44,195 bases of DNA from Promethearchaeota archaeon (GTDB lineage: Archaea > Asgardarchaeota > Lokiarchaeia > Sigyniarchaeales > SOKP01), in the NCBI GenBank assembly GCA_020343655.1, contig CP070805.1:693188-737382 (forward strand). The letters run 5' to 3'. Under the pieces are notes generated by a model. That model saw only the letters and a list, made by a program, of their open reading frames with translations. It did not search any database and was not told where the DNA came from. Positions 27,911-36,756 of this stretch are shown piece by piece (the stretch's first letter is position 1; each line of letters begins with the position of its first letter). The position numbers and the translations under genes were made by a program.

Positions 27911-28684
27911 ATGGGCAAAGAAAAAAAAGCACTAGGAATAAAAACTACAAGGTATTTTACCAAAAATTGTACTAAGTGTGATTTCGAATATCCTAATTGG
28001 TTTACTAATTGTCCTAAATGTGGAGCTGCTTGGGATGATACAGAAGTAATCTCCACACTCAAAGAAGCCCATAAAAAAACAATAAAAATTGTAGTAAAAA
28101 TCACTGAAGAAAATTTTAATAAAAATATTATTAATGTAAATTTAATTTTTAGTGCTGATCAAGGAAAATCATGGTATCAAATGAATATGGATGCTAAGAC
28201 GGATTATTATATAGCAGAAATAGCTGAAGTACCAGTTGGTTCAGTTATTATTTACTATATTGAAGTTTGTTTAGAAAACGGAGAGAGAATCATAGAAAAT
28301 AATGATGAAAAATATTTCTTTTATAAAGTAGGAGTACCAATTGGAGAATCCGAAAAAGAACCACCAAAAAAAGAAAGTAAAGTCATTAGAGAAAGTATTA
28401 AAGAAGCACCTATCAGACCCAAAACGTATTACAAAACTCCAATGGAAACACTAAAACAAAAAATGGATATAACTCGAGAAATGGTTGAACAATCCACTTT
28501 CATCCCTCTTGGGCAAAGTAAACCTCTGGAAAAAAAGAGTTCTCAAGAATATTTTTCAAATAATTCAACTCTATTTGGTAAACCCCAGACAAAAATAGAT
28601 CCAGAGTTAAAAGTGTGTATTCATTGTAATTCTAAGATTAAAAAAATGTGGAGCACGTGCCCAATATGTGGTAAAAATCTCTGA
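27911..28684 (+). CDS. Unknown protein with a zinc ribbon at each end and a central beta domain
   Basis: The 257-residue protein opens with a zinc ribbon (CTKC near 18-21, CPKCG near 32-36) and closes with another (CIHC and CPICG in the last 25 residues). Between them lies a beta-sandwich-like domain (about 57-140: IKIVVKITEENF, VNLIFSADQGKSWYQM, VGSVIIYYIEVCLENGE) that resembles carbohydrate-binding or Ig-like modules, then a charged linker (145-235) with many lysines and glutamates. No catalytic residues are visible. It is convergent with the long-tailed Rab-like GTPase, whose C terminus also ends in a zinc ribbon of the same kind. Probably a scaffold or adaptor; that is inference. Confidence 0.7.
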   Translation: MGKEKKALGIKTTRYFTKNCTKCDFEYPNWFTNCPKCGAAWDDTEVISTLKEAHKKTIKIVVKITEENFNKNIINVNLIFSADQGKSWYQMNMDAKTDYYIAEIAEVPVGSVIIYYIEVCLENGERIIENNDEKYFFYKVGVPIGESEKEPPKKESKVIRESIKEAPIRPKTYYKTPMETLKQKMDITREMVEQSTFIPLGQSKPLEKKSSQEYFSNNSTLFGKPQTKIDPELKVCIHCNSKIKKMWSTCPICGKNL

Positions 28685-28787
28685 ATTAAGTTTTTTAATT
28701 CTCTTTGTATTAAATTTTCAGATAATTGAAATTTATTTCTAAAATAAGTAAATTTAAGATTAAATTGTGTCATTTTTGAAGAATAAT

Positions 28788-30407
28788 TTATAATTTAGTG
28801 CCACATTTATTACAAAATGCGTAATCAGATGATAAAATCGCACCACATAGTTTGCAAATTACAATTTCTTTTCCAGAAGGCTTTATTACTTTTGGTTGAG
28901 TTGATGGTGGTGATTGCTCTTGTGTAAATGTAATTGGTTTACTTTCAATGTCTGATACATTTGGGATAATCCTCAGCTTACTCTGTTCTTCAATTTCAGA
29001 CTTTGGTTTTGCGGCAAATGGGATAAACGCATCAGATGAAATTTTTTCAGTTTCATATGTTTTTTTAGTTAAAGCTTGAAACAGGGATGGTGGTGGTGTT
29101 GCTTCTGTTGTTGGTGAAGTTGGGATTGAAACAACTGGTTTAGTTTCTATTTTTTCAACTTTTTCCTTCTTTTCTTTTTTAGGTTTTTCTTTCTTTTCTT
29201 TTTTAACCCTTTTCATTTCTTCTAATAATTTTTCTTGCTTTTCTTTTTCTTCTTGAAGTTTTTTCTCTTTTTCTTCTTTCTTTTTCTGTTTTTCAAGTTT
29301 TTTCTTATCCTTCTTAGAATAAAGTGGTTCAGGTAAGTAATCCATTAAAGAATCTGACTTAGTCTCAGGTGCATCTTTAGGTATTTGAAACTGAGCAACA
29401 CTTGAAGGAATAGTATCTACGGAAGACGTATCTTGAGGAGATTGAAAACCTTTTGGTGCAGGGGCGGGAATGGGAACATTATTAGTAAAGGGGATTGATT
29501 TTGGTTTATATGTATCATCTCTAGCTAAAAATTGCATGGGTTGCGTAGGAACATTATCAAGCAAAATTTCTTCTGGTTTTTTAAATGTTAATTCTACTTG
29601 TTTTTCTGATGGTTCAGGTAGAGGTATTTCTGGCTCAAACTCCGGTTCTATTACTGGTTCTGGGATTGGTGGCGCCTCAAACTCAAATTCGGGTTCTGTT
29701 TCAAGTGCTGAGCTTGGTTGATAGGTTTGAAAAGTGGCAGGCTCGGGAACAGGAGGAGCAGCATAATCAAATTCAGGTTCAGGTTGTTGAATAGGAGTTG
29801 GATATGCTCCTGGAGCGGTGATTGGAACATTGCCAGGACTAAACACAATTCCCTTTGATATCAGCTGATCGGGTACTCCTGAGCCAATCATCAAACATGC
29901 TAATATATAAAAACAATCACCAACACCATCACCTGTTTTTGCAGAAGTCTCCATATAATATAAATTAAAATTATCGGTAAAATTATTAACTTCTTCTAAA
30001 GAAACGACTCTCTGATCAATTAAATCACTTTTATTGCCCACTAGAAGCAGTGGAATTTCTGATTTCACATTTGCTCTTACTTCTTCAATCCATTGGGGTA
30101 AATGCTCAAAACTCGCAGAATTTGTAAGGTCAAAGATTAATAAAGCTCCTAATGATCCTCTATAATACATTGGTCGTATTGAGCTAAACCGTTCCTGCCC
30201 TCCAGTATCCCAAATTTGAAGTTTTGATCGTATAGGCCCTTCTAAAGTATCAATAGTAATTGTCTTTACGTGAAAATCTACTCCAATTGTCATTTTGTAA
30301 TCTTCTGTGAAAAAGCCTTTACTGAATCTGAGAGTTAATGCTGTTTTTCCGACCCCTCCATCTCCTACAACAATCGATTTAAAGAGATAATCATATTCTT
30401 CAGCCAT
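28788..30407 (-). CDS. Rab-like small GTPase with a ~350-residue tail and C-terminal zinc ribbon
   Basis: Residues 1-175 form a Rab/Ras-like GTPase: P-loop GDGGVGKT (15-22), switch I T40 in MTIGVDFH, WDTGGQERF (66-74), NKSD (125-128), TSAK (154-157). Switch II has DTGGQ in place of the common DTAGQ (Ras A59 position is glycine), but the catalytic glutamine is kept. The tail is proline- and glutamate-rich (about 200-345), then a highly charged lysine/glutamate helix likely to be a coiled coil (about 355-425), then a low-complexity linker, and finally a zinc ribbon CKLCG...CNKCG in the last 25 residues. Typical Rabs are ~200 residues and end in prenylated cysteines; here a zinc ribbon takes their place. 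No stop or frameshift interrupts it. Confidence 0.93.
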   Translation of the reverse strand: MAEEYDYLFKSIVVGDGGVGKTALTLRFSKGFFTEDYKMTIGVDFHVKTITIDTLEGPIRSKLQIWDTGGQERFSSIRPMYYRGSLGALLIFDLTNSASFEHLPQWIEEVRANVKSEIPLLLVGNKSDLIDQRVVSLEEVNNFTDNFNLYYMETSAKTGDGVGDCFYILACLMIGSGVPDQLISKGIVFSPGNVPITAPGAYPTPIQQPEPEFDYAAPPVPEPATFQTYQPSSALETEPEFEFEAPPIPEPVIEPEFEPEIPLPEPSEKQVELTFKKPEEILLDNVPTQPMQFLARDDTYKPKSIPFTNNVPIPAPAPKGFQSPQDTSSVDTIPSSVAQFQIPKDAPETKSDSLMDYLPEPLYSKKDKKKLEKQKKKEEKEKKLQEEKEKQEKLLEEMKRVKKEKKEKPKKEKKEKVEKIETKPVVSIPTSPTTEATPPPSLFQALTKKTYETEKISSDAFIPFAAKPKSEIEEQSKLRIIPNVSDIESKPITFTQEQSPPSTQPKVIKPSGKEIVICKLCGAILSSDYAFCNKCGTKL

Positions 30408-30693
30408 TACATGTCCCTATTTTACATTTCAAATTATTTTATATCGATAAAATTTACAAAATCTTGAACCTATTATATATATTATTACTATAAATACAAA
30501 TTTATAATTTTATTTATAAAATCGATATTCCGTTATTTTACTTATAACGAAGTAAGATATCATTATAATAGTTTCTTTTAAATTCATGAAGATATTTATT
30601 GTCCTACAAATCAAAAAAAAATAACAAAATTATCGTGATTAGAAGGAGATCATTCAATATTAATAAAGAGTTTTTTATGAGAACTTTATATTC

Positions 30694-31578
30694 CTAAAGT
30701 ATTTTGTGAGCTTCTTCACAAATATCGATTTTTTCGATCCATTGGCTAATTTTATTTAAATCCTGTTGTGGAAATTCATATGAGTGTTCTCGATCCGGGT
30801 AAATCCCATTTAGAACTTCATCCCTATAATCATCCAAGGCACGTCGAATAGATTTTCCAATATTACCAAAATATTTAACAAATTTTGGTTTAAACTCAGT
30901 AAATATGCCTAACATATCATGAATAACTAATATTTGTCCATCACAATAAGATCCAGCTCCAATACCGATAGTGGGAATGTCTATACTACTTGTAATTAAT
31001 TTAGCTATTTGCCAGGGAATACTTTCTAAGACAATCGAAAAAACACCTGCTTCTTCTAAATTTTTTGCATCTAATATTAATTTTTTTGCAGCTTCAATTG
31101 TCTTCCCTTGAACTAAAAAGCCCCCGAATTCATAAATAGCTTGTGGAGTGAGGCCAATATGGCCCATAACTTGTATATCTGCTTTGATCATTGCTTTAAT
31201 TGTAGAACATATTTCTGTTCCACCTTCAACTTTAACAGCTTCAGCTCCTCCTTCTTGGATAAACCGTCCCGCATTTTTAACTGCTTCATTTGAATCTATT
31301 TTATATGATAGAAAAGGCATATCCCCTACAAGTAAGGCATTTGATACTCCTCTGCTAACTGCTTTGGTATGGTGTATCATCTCATCCATAGTTACTGATA
31401 GAGTATTTTTATAACCAAGCATTACCATTGAAAGTGAATCTCCTACAAGAATTAAATCAATACCACTCTCATCAACAATTTTTGCCATTGAGTAGTCATA
31501 GGATGTTATTGTAACTATTTTTTCGCCTTTTTTCTTCTTCTCTATTATATCTTTTACAGTTACTTTTTGTAAAGACAT
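30694..31578 (-). CDS. panB: 3-methyl-2-oxobutanoate hydroxymethyltransferase (ketopantoate synthesis)
   Basis: PanB adds a hydroxymethyl group from a methylene-pterin to 2-oxoisovalerate, the first committed step to pantothenate and coenzyme A. The 294-residue sequence carries the family landmarks: [73 protein letters not shown] and [21 protein letters not shown] (given as separate blocks). The metal-binding aspartates lie in VGDS and VGDMPF, and the catalytic glutamate in VLESIP. Length is normal. It is divergent from the branched-chain aminotransferase, which acts on the same 2-oxoacid, so the two share a metabolic node. Confidence 0.96.
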   Translation of the reverse strand: MSLQKVTVKDIIEKKKKGEKIVTITSYDYSMAKIVDESGIDLILVGDSLSMVMLGYKNTLSVTMDEMIHHTKAVSRGVSNALLVGDMPFLSYKIDSNEAVKNAGRFIQEGGAEAVKVEGGTEICSTIKAMIKADIQVMGHIGLTPQAIYEFGGFLVQGKTIEAAKKLILDAKNLEEAGVFSIVLESIPWQIAKLITSSIDIPTIGIGAGSYCDGQILVIHDMLGIFTEFKPKFVKYFGNIGKSIRRALDDYRDEVLNGIYPDREHSYEFPQQDLNKISQWIEKIDICEEAHKIL

Positions 31579-31806
31579 AGGTTCAAATAACTAATTAGTT
31601 TTGATAAGTTTTATGAATTTTTTATTTTTTTTTTTAAATCCAATCATCTCTTCCTTATAATTATTAATTTTTCGAGCAAAGCCAAATTAGAATTCTCAAG
31701 AATGGAGAAAGTAAGGTATTTGGAATATTTATTTGATATTGATAAGACTTTTTAAAAAAAGCTTCATATTATAACCCTACTAATTTAATAAAAGAAATTG
31801 AGACTT

Positions 31807-32835
31807 ATGGTAGATCCAAAAAGTATTGATTTTTATTCATTAGGGTTCAATTTTATTGAAACAAATACAATGTTTGTTGCTAATCATAAAAATGGTAAAT
31901 GGGACGAAGGGGAATTGGTACCGTTTGGGAAATTTGAAATCTCGCCAGCTTCATGTGTTTTAAATTATGGTCAAGGTATTTTCGAGGGAATGAAAGCCCT
32001 AAGAGGCAAAAATGGAGAGATCACATTATTTAGACCTGAAGAAAATGGAAAGAGATTCAATTTTAGTGCGAGGAGGATGTTGATGCCTGAATATAACTCA
32101 GAAAAATTTATTGATGCTGTGAAGAAAGTTATAAAAGCAAATGAGGAATTTATTCCACCATATGATAGTGGAGGTGCTTTGTATATTCGACCAATTTTAT
32201 TTGGATATGGTCCAATTCTAGGAGTACATTCAGCAGAAGAGTTTAAATTGATCATTTTTACAGTTCCCGTTGGACCTTACTTTCCAGAAGGATTTAAAGG
32301 AATAGATTTAGAAATATCAAAATTATATACAAGAGCAGCTCCAGGAGGAACTGGCTCAGCAAAAACAATATGTAATTATGCAGGGACAATGTTACCGGCA
32401 AAAGAAGCTAAAACCAGAGGTTTTGCCCAAATTATATATTTAGATGCAGTTCATATGGAATATATCGAAGAAGTAGGTGCAGCAAATTTTTTCGCAATGA
32501 TTAATGATAAATTAGTAACTCCAAGGAAAACAGGTACAATTTTAGAAGGAATTACGCGAGAGTCAATTTTAGAACTTGCTTCCAAAAAGTTAGGGTTAGA
32601 GGTTGAAGAAAGAGATATTTCTTATAAAGAATTATATGATGAATCATGCACTGAAGCATTCTGTTCTGGAACTGCTGCTGTTATAACACCAATTGCATCT
32701 GTTGCTTTAAACGGTCAAGTACGGATACTTAACAATCGAGAACCAGGGGAAATAACAATTAAATTATATGAATTATTAACGGGGATTCAGAGAGTAGAAA
32801 TTGAAGACGAGTTTGGATGGATCATTAAAGTATAA
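31807..32835 (+). CDS. ilvE: Branched-chain amino acid aminotransferase
   Basis: This class IV PLP enzyme interconverts valine, leucine and isoleucine with their 2-oxoacids. The landmarks are GQGIFEGMKALRG near 55-67 (counted from the ATG), YIRPILFGYGPILGV, the PLP-lysine in GTGSAKTICNYAGT near 181-193, EEVGAANFF, and SGTAAVITPI near the C terminus. It is of the bacterial/eukaryotic BCAT type (about 342 residues). I chose the ATG at 31807; an in-frame TTG at 31798 would add three residues and cannot be excluded. Valine transamination yields 2-oxoisovalerate, the substrate of the divergent PanB. Confidence 0.94.
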   Translation: MVDPKSIDFYSLGFNFIETNTMFVANHKNGKWDEGELVPFGKFEISPASCVLNYGQGIFEGMKALRGKNGEITLFRPEENGKRFNFSARRMLMPEYNSEKFIDAVKKVIKANEEFIPPYDSGGALYIRPILFGYGPILGVHSAEEFKLIIFTVPVGPYFPEGFKGIDLEISKLYTRAAPGGTGSAKTICNYAGTMLPAKEAKTRGFAQIIYLDAVHMEYIEEVGAANFFAMINDKLVTPRKTGTILEGITRESILELASKKLGLEVEERDISYKELYDESCTEAFCSGTAAVITPIASVALNGQVRILNNREPGEITIKLYELLTGIQRVEIEDEFGWIIKV

Positions 32836-32854
32836 TTTTATTTTTTTAAATTTA

Positions 32855-33364
32855 TTAATTTGAAATTCTTATTAATAGAGAATTAAAGGCTTTTTCAACA
32901 TTTTATCCTGCTTTTGAAGAGATTTTTAAATACCCTACGATATTATCATATTTACTCACTATTTCTGAAATTTAATCATCAAGAACTTTATAATCATTAA
33001 GATCAATTATATCTCATTTTGTACCTAATATAAAGGCAGAAGTATTTCCATATTTATTTAATTTTTTTATCCATTCCTCTACACCTTCAAGAGTATTAAA
33101 TCGAGATTAGTCAAACAAAATAAAAGCAGCAAATGATCCATCAACAAAATTGGTCAATAGCTCTTTGAAATGGGTCTGACCTGCAAAATCCCACATTACT
33201 AAGTTGTATTCATGTCCGTTTATTTTGAGAATTTTGGAAAAAAAGTTAACTCCTTTAGTTAATTTACTATTATTATCGAAATTAATATGTATTAACCGGT
33301 TGAGAAATGAAGTTTTCCCAACTCCTCCATCTCCGGAAACTATGATTTTTACTGTTTTTTTCAT
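32855..33364 (-). pseudogene. Ras-like small GTPase pseudogene with four internal in-frame stops
   Basis: The reading frame from ATG (33364-33362) encodes a Ras-family GTPase: P-loop GDGGVGKTS, WDFAGQTHF and ILFD. A TAA at 33109-33107 ends the open part after 85 residues. The same frame continues with no shift to a natural end at 32857-32855, 169 codons in all, the size of a normal small GTPase. The downstream part keeps EGVEEWIKKL, FILGTK[stop]D (the NKxD motif place), and KISSKAG[stop]NVEKAF (the SAK motif). Internal stops are TAA 33109-33107, TGA 33016-33014, TAA 32974-32972 and TAA 32905-32903. Each stop replaces a codon one substitution away, often GAA (glutamate). No indel is visible, so the loss looks recent. 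Original partners unknown. Confidence 0.85.
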
Positions 33365-33543
33365 ATCAATATTTCCTATTTTGTTTTAAATTTAAAAAAG
33401 TACGATAAAATATGATTTCCGTAACAATATAACATAATAAAAATTAGTTATTAACTCAGTTTTTTATTTATTTAAATGTAAAATAGAAAAAAGGATAAAA
33501 ATCAGAGAAAAAAAGTAAAAAATTTTAGTGGAGTTTAAATAAT

Positions 33544-33936
33544 TCATTCTATTTTGAGGAGTTGGGAACTCCCTGTACAGATTAGTTCTCCATTTTCATG
33601 CCATACTTTTCCCTTGCAAAAAAATATGTTTTTACCACTTTTAATACATTTTGCCCTTGCCCTTAAGCGTCCACTAGAAACAGGTTTTAAAAATTCAATT
33701 TGTAAATCTATGGTGGTAATATATCCATGAGGAAGGATCAGAGAAAAGGCCGCACACGCACAAGTTGAATCGACAAGAGAGGCCAAAACGCCGCCATGTA
33801 TCATTCCATTCTGTGTCAATTCTTTTCTTATTTCGATTTCAAAAATAGCTATTCCATTTGCAATTTCTTGAATTTCAAAACCTAAATGTGAATAGAAAGG
33901 TATCCTTTTATATAGGAGATTTATTATATCACTCAT
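33544..33936 (-). CDS. PaaI-type hot-dog thioesterase
   Basis: The 130-residue protein is a hot-dog fold enzyme, with the signature NGMIHGGVLASLVDSTCACAAF near 42-63 (HGG motif plus helix) and a TIDLQIEFLKPVSSG strand-turn after it. Such enzymes hydrolyse acyl- or aryl-CoA thioesters; the exact substrate cannot be read. It stands alone on its strand between the GTPase pseudogene and a conserved unknown. Confidence 0.88.
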   Translation of the reverse strand: MSDIINLLYKRIPFYSHLGFEIQEIANGIAIFEIEIRKELTQNGMIHGGVLASLVDSTCACAAFSLILPHGYITTIDLQIEFLKPVSSGRLRARAKCIKSGKNIFFCKGKVWHENGELICTGSSQLLKIE

Positions 33937-34039
33937 AATTTTTATCTTTCCATCTTAAACTTTAATTTTTATTAATTTATGGGGTATAATATATTTTGCT
34001 AAAGGCAAAGAAATAAAATATATGAAATCCCATTAATTA

Positions 34040-34936
34040 TTGATGCTAAAATTTACGATAAATGAGTTTCTCGACCTTAGATTAGAAGATGGAAAAACAA
34101 ATATATATGTTAACAATGAATTATTTATGCATTGTAAACATATTTTATTGACTGTTCCTCTTGATGAGATCGATGATTTCAATTCAGTTGATGAATTTAT
34201 AGAAAGATCAGATAAACATTATGAATTTTCGATAGATTATACTATTGAGATTTCACCAGAAACACGATTTTGGGTTCATTGTTCGAATATTCAAGCATGG
34301 TATGAAAATAATTATAATACATGTTTAATCCATAGTAATTTGGCATTTCCTTTACTTAATAAATTAAAAAAGGCAGGAGATTTTCTTGCAGGAAAGGTGT
34401 TCAAAGAAGAAGTAGCAAAAAGATTTGAAAATGGTAATTTAAACGTAATACAATTCTTTTTGTATAATCACTATTTAGATTGTTTAAATAAGGAAGAATT
34501 AGAACTTTTATTAGAACAAGCAAGTTCTAATTTAACTATAAATATAGTAAATCAACTTAATGAATTGTTGAGTTCAACACTTTCTAATTTCAGGAAGATT
34601 AAAGAATTAATAGAATTAGTACTCTTCCTTGATTTAAAATATAATCAAAATTTGATTTTTCGTGTTTTTAATGAATTAAATGAGAATTTGAAAAATCGCT
34701 TTGCACGTTTGCTAATACTGCATCTAAATTATAAAGAATTTATTAATTATAAAATCCCTTATGGGAAATTTTTTACTTATTTTGAAGAAATTCTAAACTT
34801 TTTATATGAAAAATATCCAGAAATCAATGATTTGCTAAAAATTATCGACTCAGGTTTTATAAGTGGTGCAGTTTCTTTAGATGAGAAGTTTTCATATGGT
34901 GCTGTATCATATCATAGAATAATTCAAGGATATTAA
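34040..34936 (+). CDS. Asgard-type conserved protein of unknown function
   Basis: The 298-residue protein begins with a strand-rich section (FTINEFLDLRLEDGKTNIYVNNELFMHCKHIL, given as a block at 5-36) and has a strongly patterned stretch near 75-110 (ISPETRFWVHCSNIQAWYENNYNT, then a hydrophobic turn and LLNKLKKAGD). The remainder is helical with leucine-rich amphipathic helices (about 130-270). I recall very similar FWVHCSNLQAW-type proteins as a multi-copy family in Lokiarchaeal genomes, with no known function. No catalytic site is obvious. It converges on the GNAT gene with a 12-bp gap. The closing region (SGAVSLDEKFSYGAVSYHRI) is less usual. Confidence 0.75.
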   Translation: MMLKFTINEFLDLRLEDGKTNIYVNNELFMHCKHILLTVPLDEIDDFNSVDEFIERSDKHYEFSIDYTIEISPETRFWVHCSNIQAWYENNYNTCLIHSNLAFPLLNKLKKAGDFLAGKVFKEEVAKRFENGNLNVIQFFLYNHYLDCLNKEELELLLEQASSNLTINIVNQLNELLSSTLSNFRKIKELIELVLFLDLKYNQNLIFRVFNELNENLKNRFARLLILHLNYKEFINYKIPYGKFFTYFEEILNFLYEKYPEINDLLKIIDSGFISGAVSLDEKFSYGAVSYHRIIQGY

Positions 34937-34948
34937 ACGGATTCTAGT

Positions 34949-35734
34949 CTATATTTCAGTCTTTTTTTCTAGATAATAGTAACTATAAGCTTTTACGAGT
35001 CCAAGTTTTGTGTATAAATTCATAGCCTCCTTATTTTCACTTTCAACTTGTAACCAAATCGTTTTAGCACCATTTGGAATACCCCAATCTTTAATCATTT
35101 TAAATAACATAGAAGTGCTAACATTTTGCCTTCTAAAATCTGGATCTACCAACACATCAGCAATATATAAAAATCCATGTAAATCTAAAATACCCATAAG
35201 AGTTCCTACAACTTTATTATTAAATATGGCGGTAATAAAGCGTTTTTGTGGGATAACTATTCTACTACTTAATGCATCTAATACCTTCTGAGCTTCTTGA
35301 TCCCTCTTGGAATAATTTGCCAAAAAATCTGAAAATTCTTTTAGTCTTTCGGAATAGTAAAAGTAGGTAAAATCTTCATTAATAGTTTCATTTCTTAAGT
35401 CTTGAACAGAGGTTATCATAGTATGTGTAATACAGCCTAATTGTTTATATCCATACTCTAATAATTTAGTATCTAAATAGTTAGGCTCAAAAAATTCTGG
35501 CATTGTAAAGATTGCAGGTAATTTGTAAGCCTGATACGCTCTTTCAACATAATTTATATCTTTATCGATAGTATTTAAACTCCCTGTATAATTTAAAGGG
35601 AAAACCGAATTTGCACGAGAGGTCACCCCCTCCATAAAGCGTAATATCCAACCATTTAAAAAGTAGTAGTGGTCTGCTGGCCAAGAATTCATTAAAATCT
35701 CCTGTAAGCGTTTGATTTCTTCTTTTTCAAACAT
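34949..35734 (-). CDS. GNAT-family N-acetyltransferase
   Basis: The 261-residue protein has a C-terminal GNAT domain (about 125-255): strand FITAIFNNKVVGTLMG, strand FLYIADVLVDPDFRRQNVS (motif A, acetyl-CoA pyrophosphate loop as RRQNVS in place of RRxGxG), and IWLQVESENKEAMNLYTKLGL (motif B). The N-terminal ~120 residues resemble a degenerate second GNAT-like half (WILRFMEGVTSRANSVFP), as in two-domain acetyltransferases of this size. The acetyl acceptor cannot be inferred. A zinc-ribbon ORF starts upstream on the same strand 15 bp before it. Confidence 0.82.
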   Translation of the reverse strand: MFEKEEIKRLQEILMNSWPADHYYFLNGWILRFMEGVTSRANSVFPLNYTGSLNTIDKDINYVERAYQAYKLPAIFTMPEFFEPNYLDTKLLEYGYKQLGCITHTMITSVQDLRNETINEDFTYFYYSERLKEFSDFLANYSKRDQEAQKVLDALSSRIVIPQKRFITAIFNNKVVGTLMGILDLHGFLYIADVLVDPDFRRQNVSTSMLFKMIKDWGIPNGAKTIWLQVESENKEAMNLYTKLGLVKAYSYYYLEKKTEI

Positions 35735-35749
35735 ATGTATGTAACTCTT

Positions 35750-35918
35750 TTATTCTTTAGTTCTATAGTTGTTCTTCTTTTTTCTTTTAGTTTTCAATTT
35801 AGATTGGACTAATTTAGTACCACAATATTTACATTTAGTATCATATACTTCTAATTCCTTTCCACACTCAGGACAATATTTTGGTCCTGATAGGCAATTA
35901 TCGCTAATTTTTTTTCAC
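35750..35918 (-). pseudogene. Short zinc-ribbon ORF, off frame by one base in an A8 run
   Basis: On the minus strand the frame ending at 35750-35752 encodes a compact zinc ribbon: KYCPECGKELEVYDTKCKYCG followed by a lysine-rich tail (the first motif shown in two parts, CPEC and CKYC). No ATG, GTG or TTG precedes it in frame: the last upstream codon is a TGA followed by AAA AAA ATT. A GTG at 35918-35916 is followed by eight A residues and lands one base off frame; with seven As it would read straight into the zinc ribbon. So it is a +1 frameshift, a sequencing error, transcriptional slippage, or use of an odd start codon. Placed 15 bp upstream of the GNAT gene, it may share its transcript. Confidence 0.55.
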
Positions 35919-36049
35919 TTTTTTGTTATTATATAAATTAATTTATCGCGTTTATTATATTTTCAAGTGGGAATTGTACGAAAAAAACTTATTTATTGTA
36001 CCCTATTTTGTATTTTAATTTATTCTATTAATCTAATAAATTCATAATT

Positions 36050-36655
36050 ATGATAAAAAACATAATTTTTGATTTAGGTAATGTTCTATTAGATTTTAAA
36101 CCTGAAAAATTCTTGCTTAAATATAGTAAAGATGAAAATTATATTGGAGATTTCATTTTTAAGGTCATTAAGAGCAAAATATGGTTAAATTTAGATCGTG
36201 GGATTATCTCGCTTGAAAGGGCTAAAGATAAGTTTATACAGAAATTTCCAGAGGAACGTGATTTTTTGGTAACATTCTTCGAACATTGGATGGAAATGCT
36301 TACGCCGATAGAAGAAAATGTAAAAATTTTATATGATTTAAAATCCAATGGTTATAGTATTTATATTTTATCTAATTTCATTGAAGAAGCCTTCCATTTT
36401 GTAAAAAACCAATATAAGTTTCTCTCACTTTTTGATGGAAAAATCATTTCCGGTAAAGTAAGGGTTATCAAACCTGAAATTAATATTTATCAAAGATTAA
36501 TCGATAAATATAATTTATTACCCGATGAGTGTGTTTTTATTGATGATATTCAATCATTCTTGACTCCTGCGAAAAAATTAAATATGAAAACTATATTATT
36601 TTTGCCAAATACAGACCTAAGATCAGAATTGCGTGATTTTGGTGTCAATATTTAA
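36050..36655 (+). CDS. HAD-superfamily hydrolase, YihX-like phosphatase
   Basis: The 201-residue protein begins with HAD motif I as FDLGNVLLDF, where the second aspartate of DxD is replaced by glycine (DLG) exactly as in the YihX-type sugar phosphatases. Motif II is in IYILSNF (the S and N), motif III the K of RVIKPEINIYQ, and motif IV VFIDDIQ. A helical cap occupies about 15-85. Likely an alpha-sugar phosphate or nucleotide phosphatase; substrate not determined. It stands at the start of a short same-strand run. Confidence 0.85.
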   Translation: MIKNIIFDLGNVLLDFKPEKFLLKYSKDENYIGDFIFKVIKSKIWLNLDRGIISLERAKDKFIQKFPEERDFLVTFFEHWMEMLTPIEENVKILYDLKSNGYSIYILSNFIEEAFHFVKNQYKFLSLFDGKIISGKVRVIKPEINIYQRLIDKYNLLPDECVFIDDIQSFLTPAKKLNMKTILFLPNTDLRSELRDFGVNI

Positions 36656-36756
36656 GGCAATCATTGCGTTTTAATAAATCAAAATCTAAGTTTTCGACAA
36701 AAATACTAAATCTATACTCTGTTTTTCTTTAAAAAGATACAACAATTGATAGATAT

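Noticed and set aside
29470-29848. Overlapping ORFs on both strands with glycine/serine or leucine repeats
   Set aside because: They are frame shadows of the proline- and glutamate-rich tail of the Rab-like GTPase.
33014-33016. Selenocysteine at the TGA of the GTPase frame
   Set aside because: Three other stops in the same frame are TAA, and GTPase motifs do not use selenocysteine.
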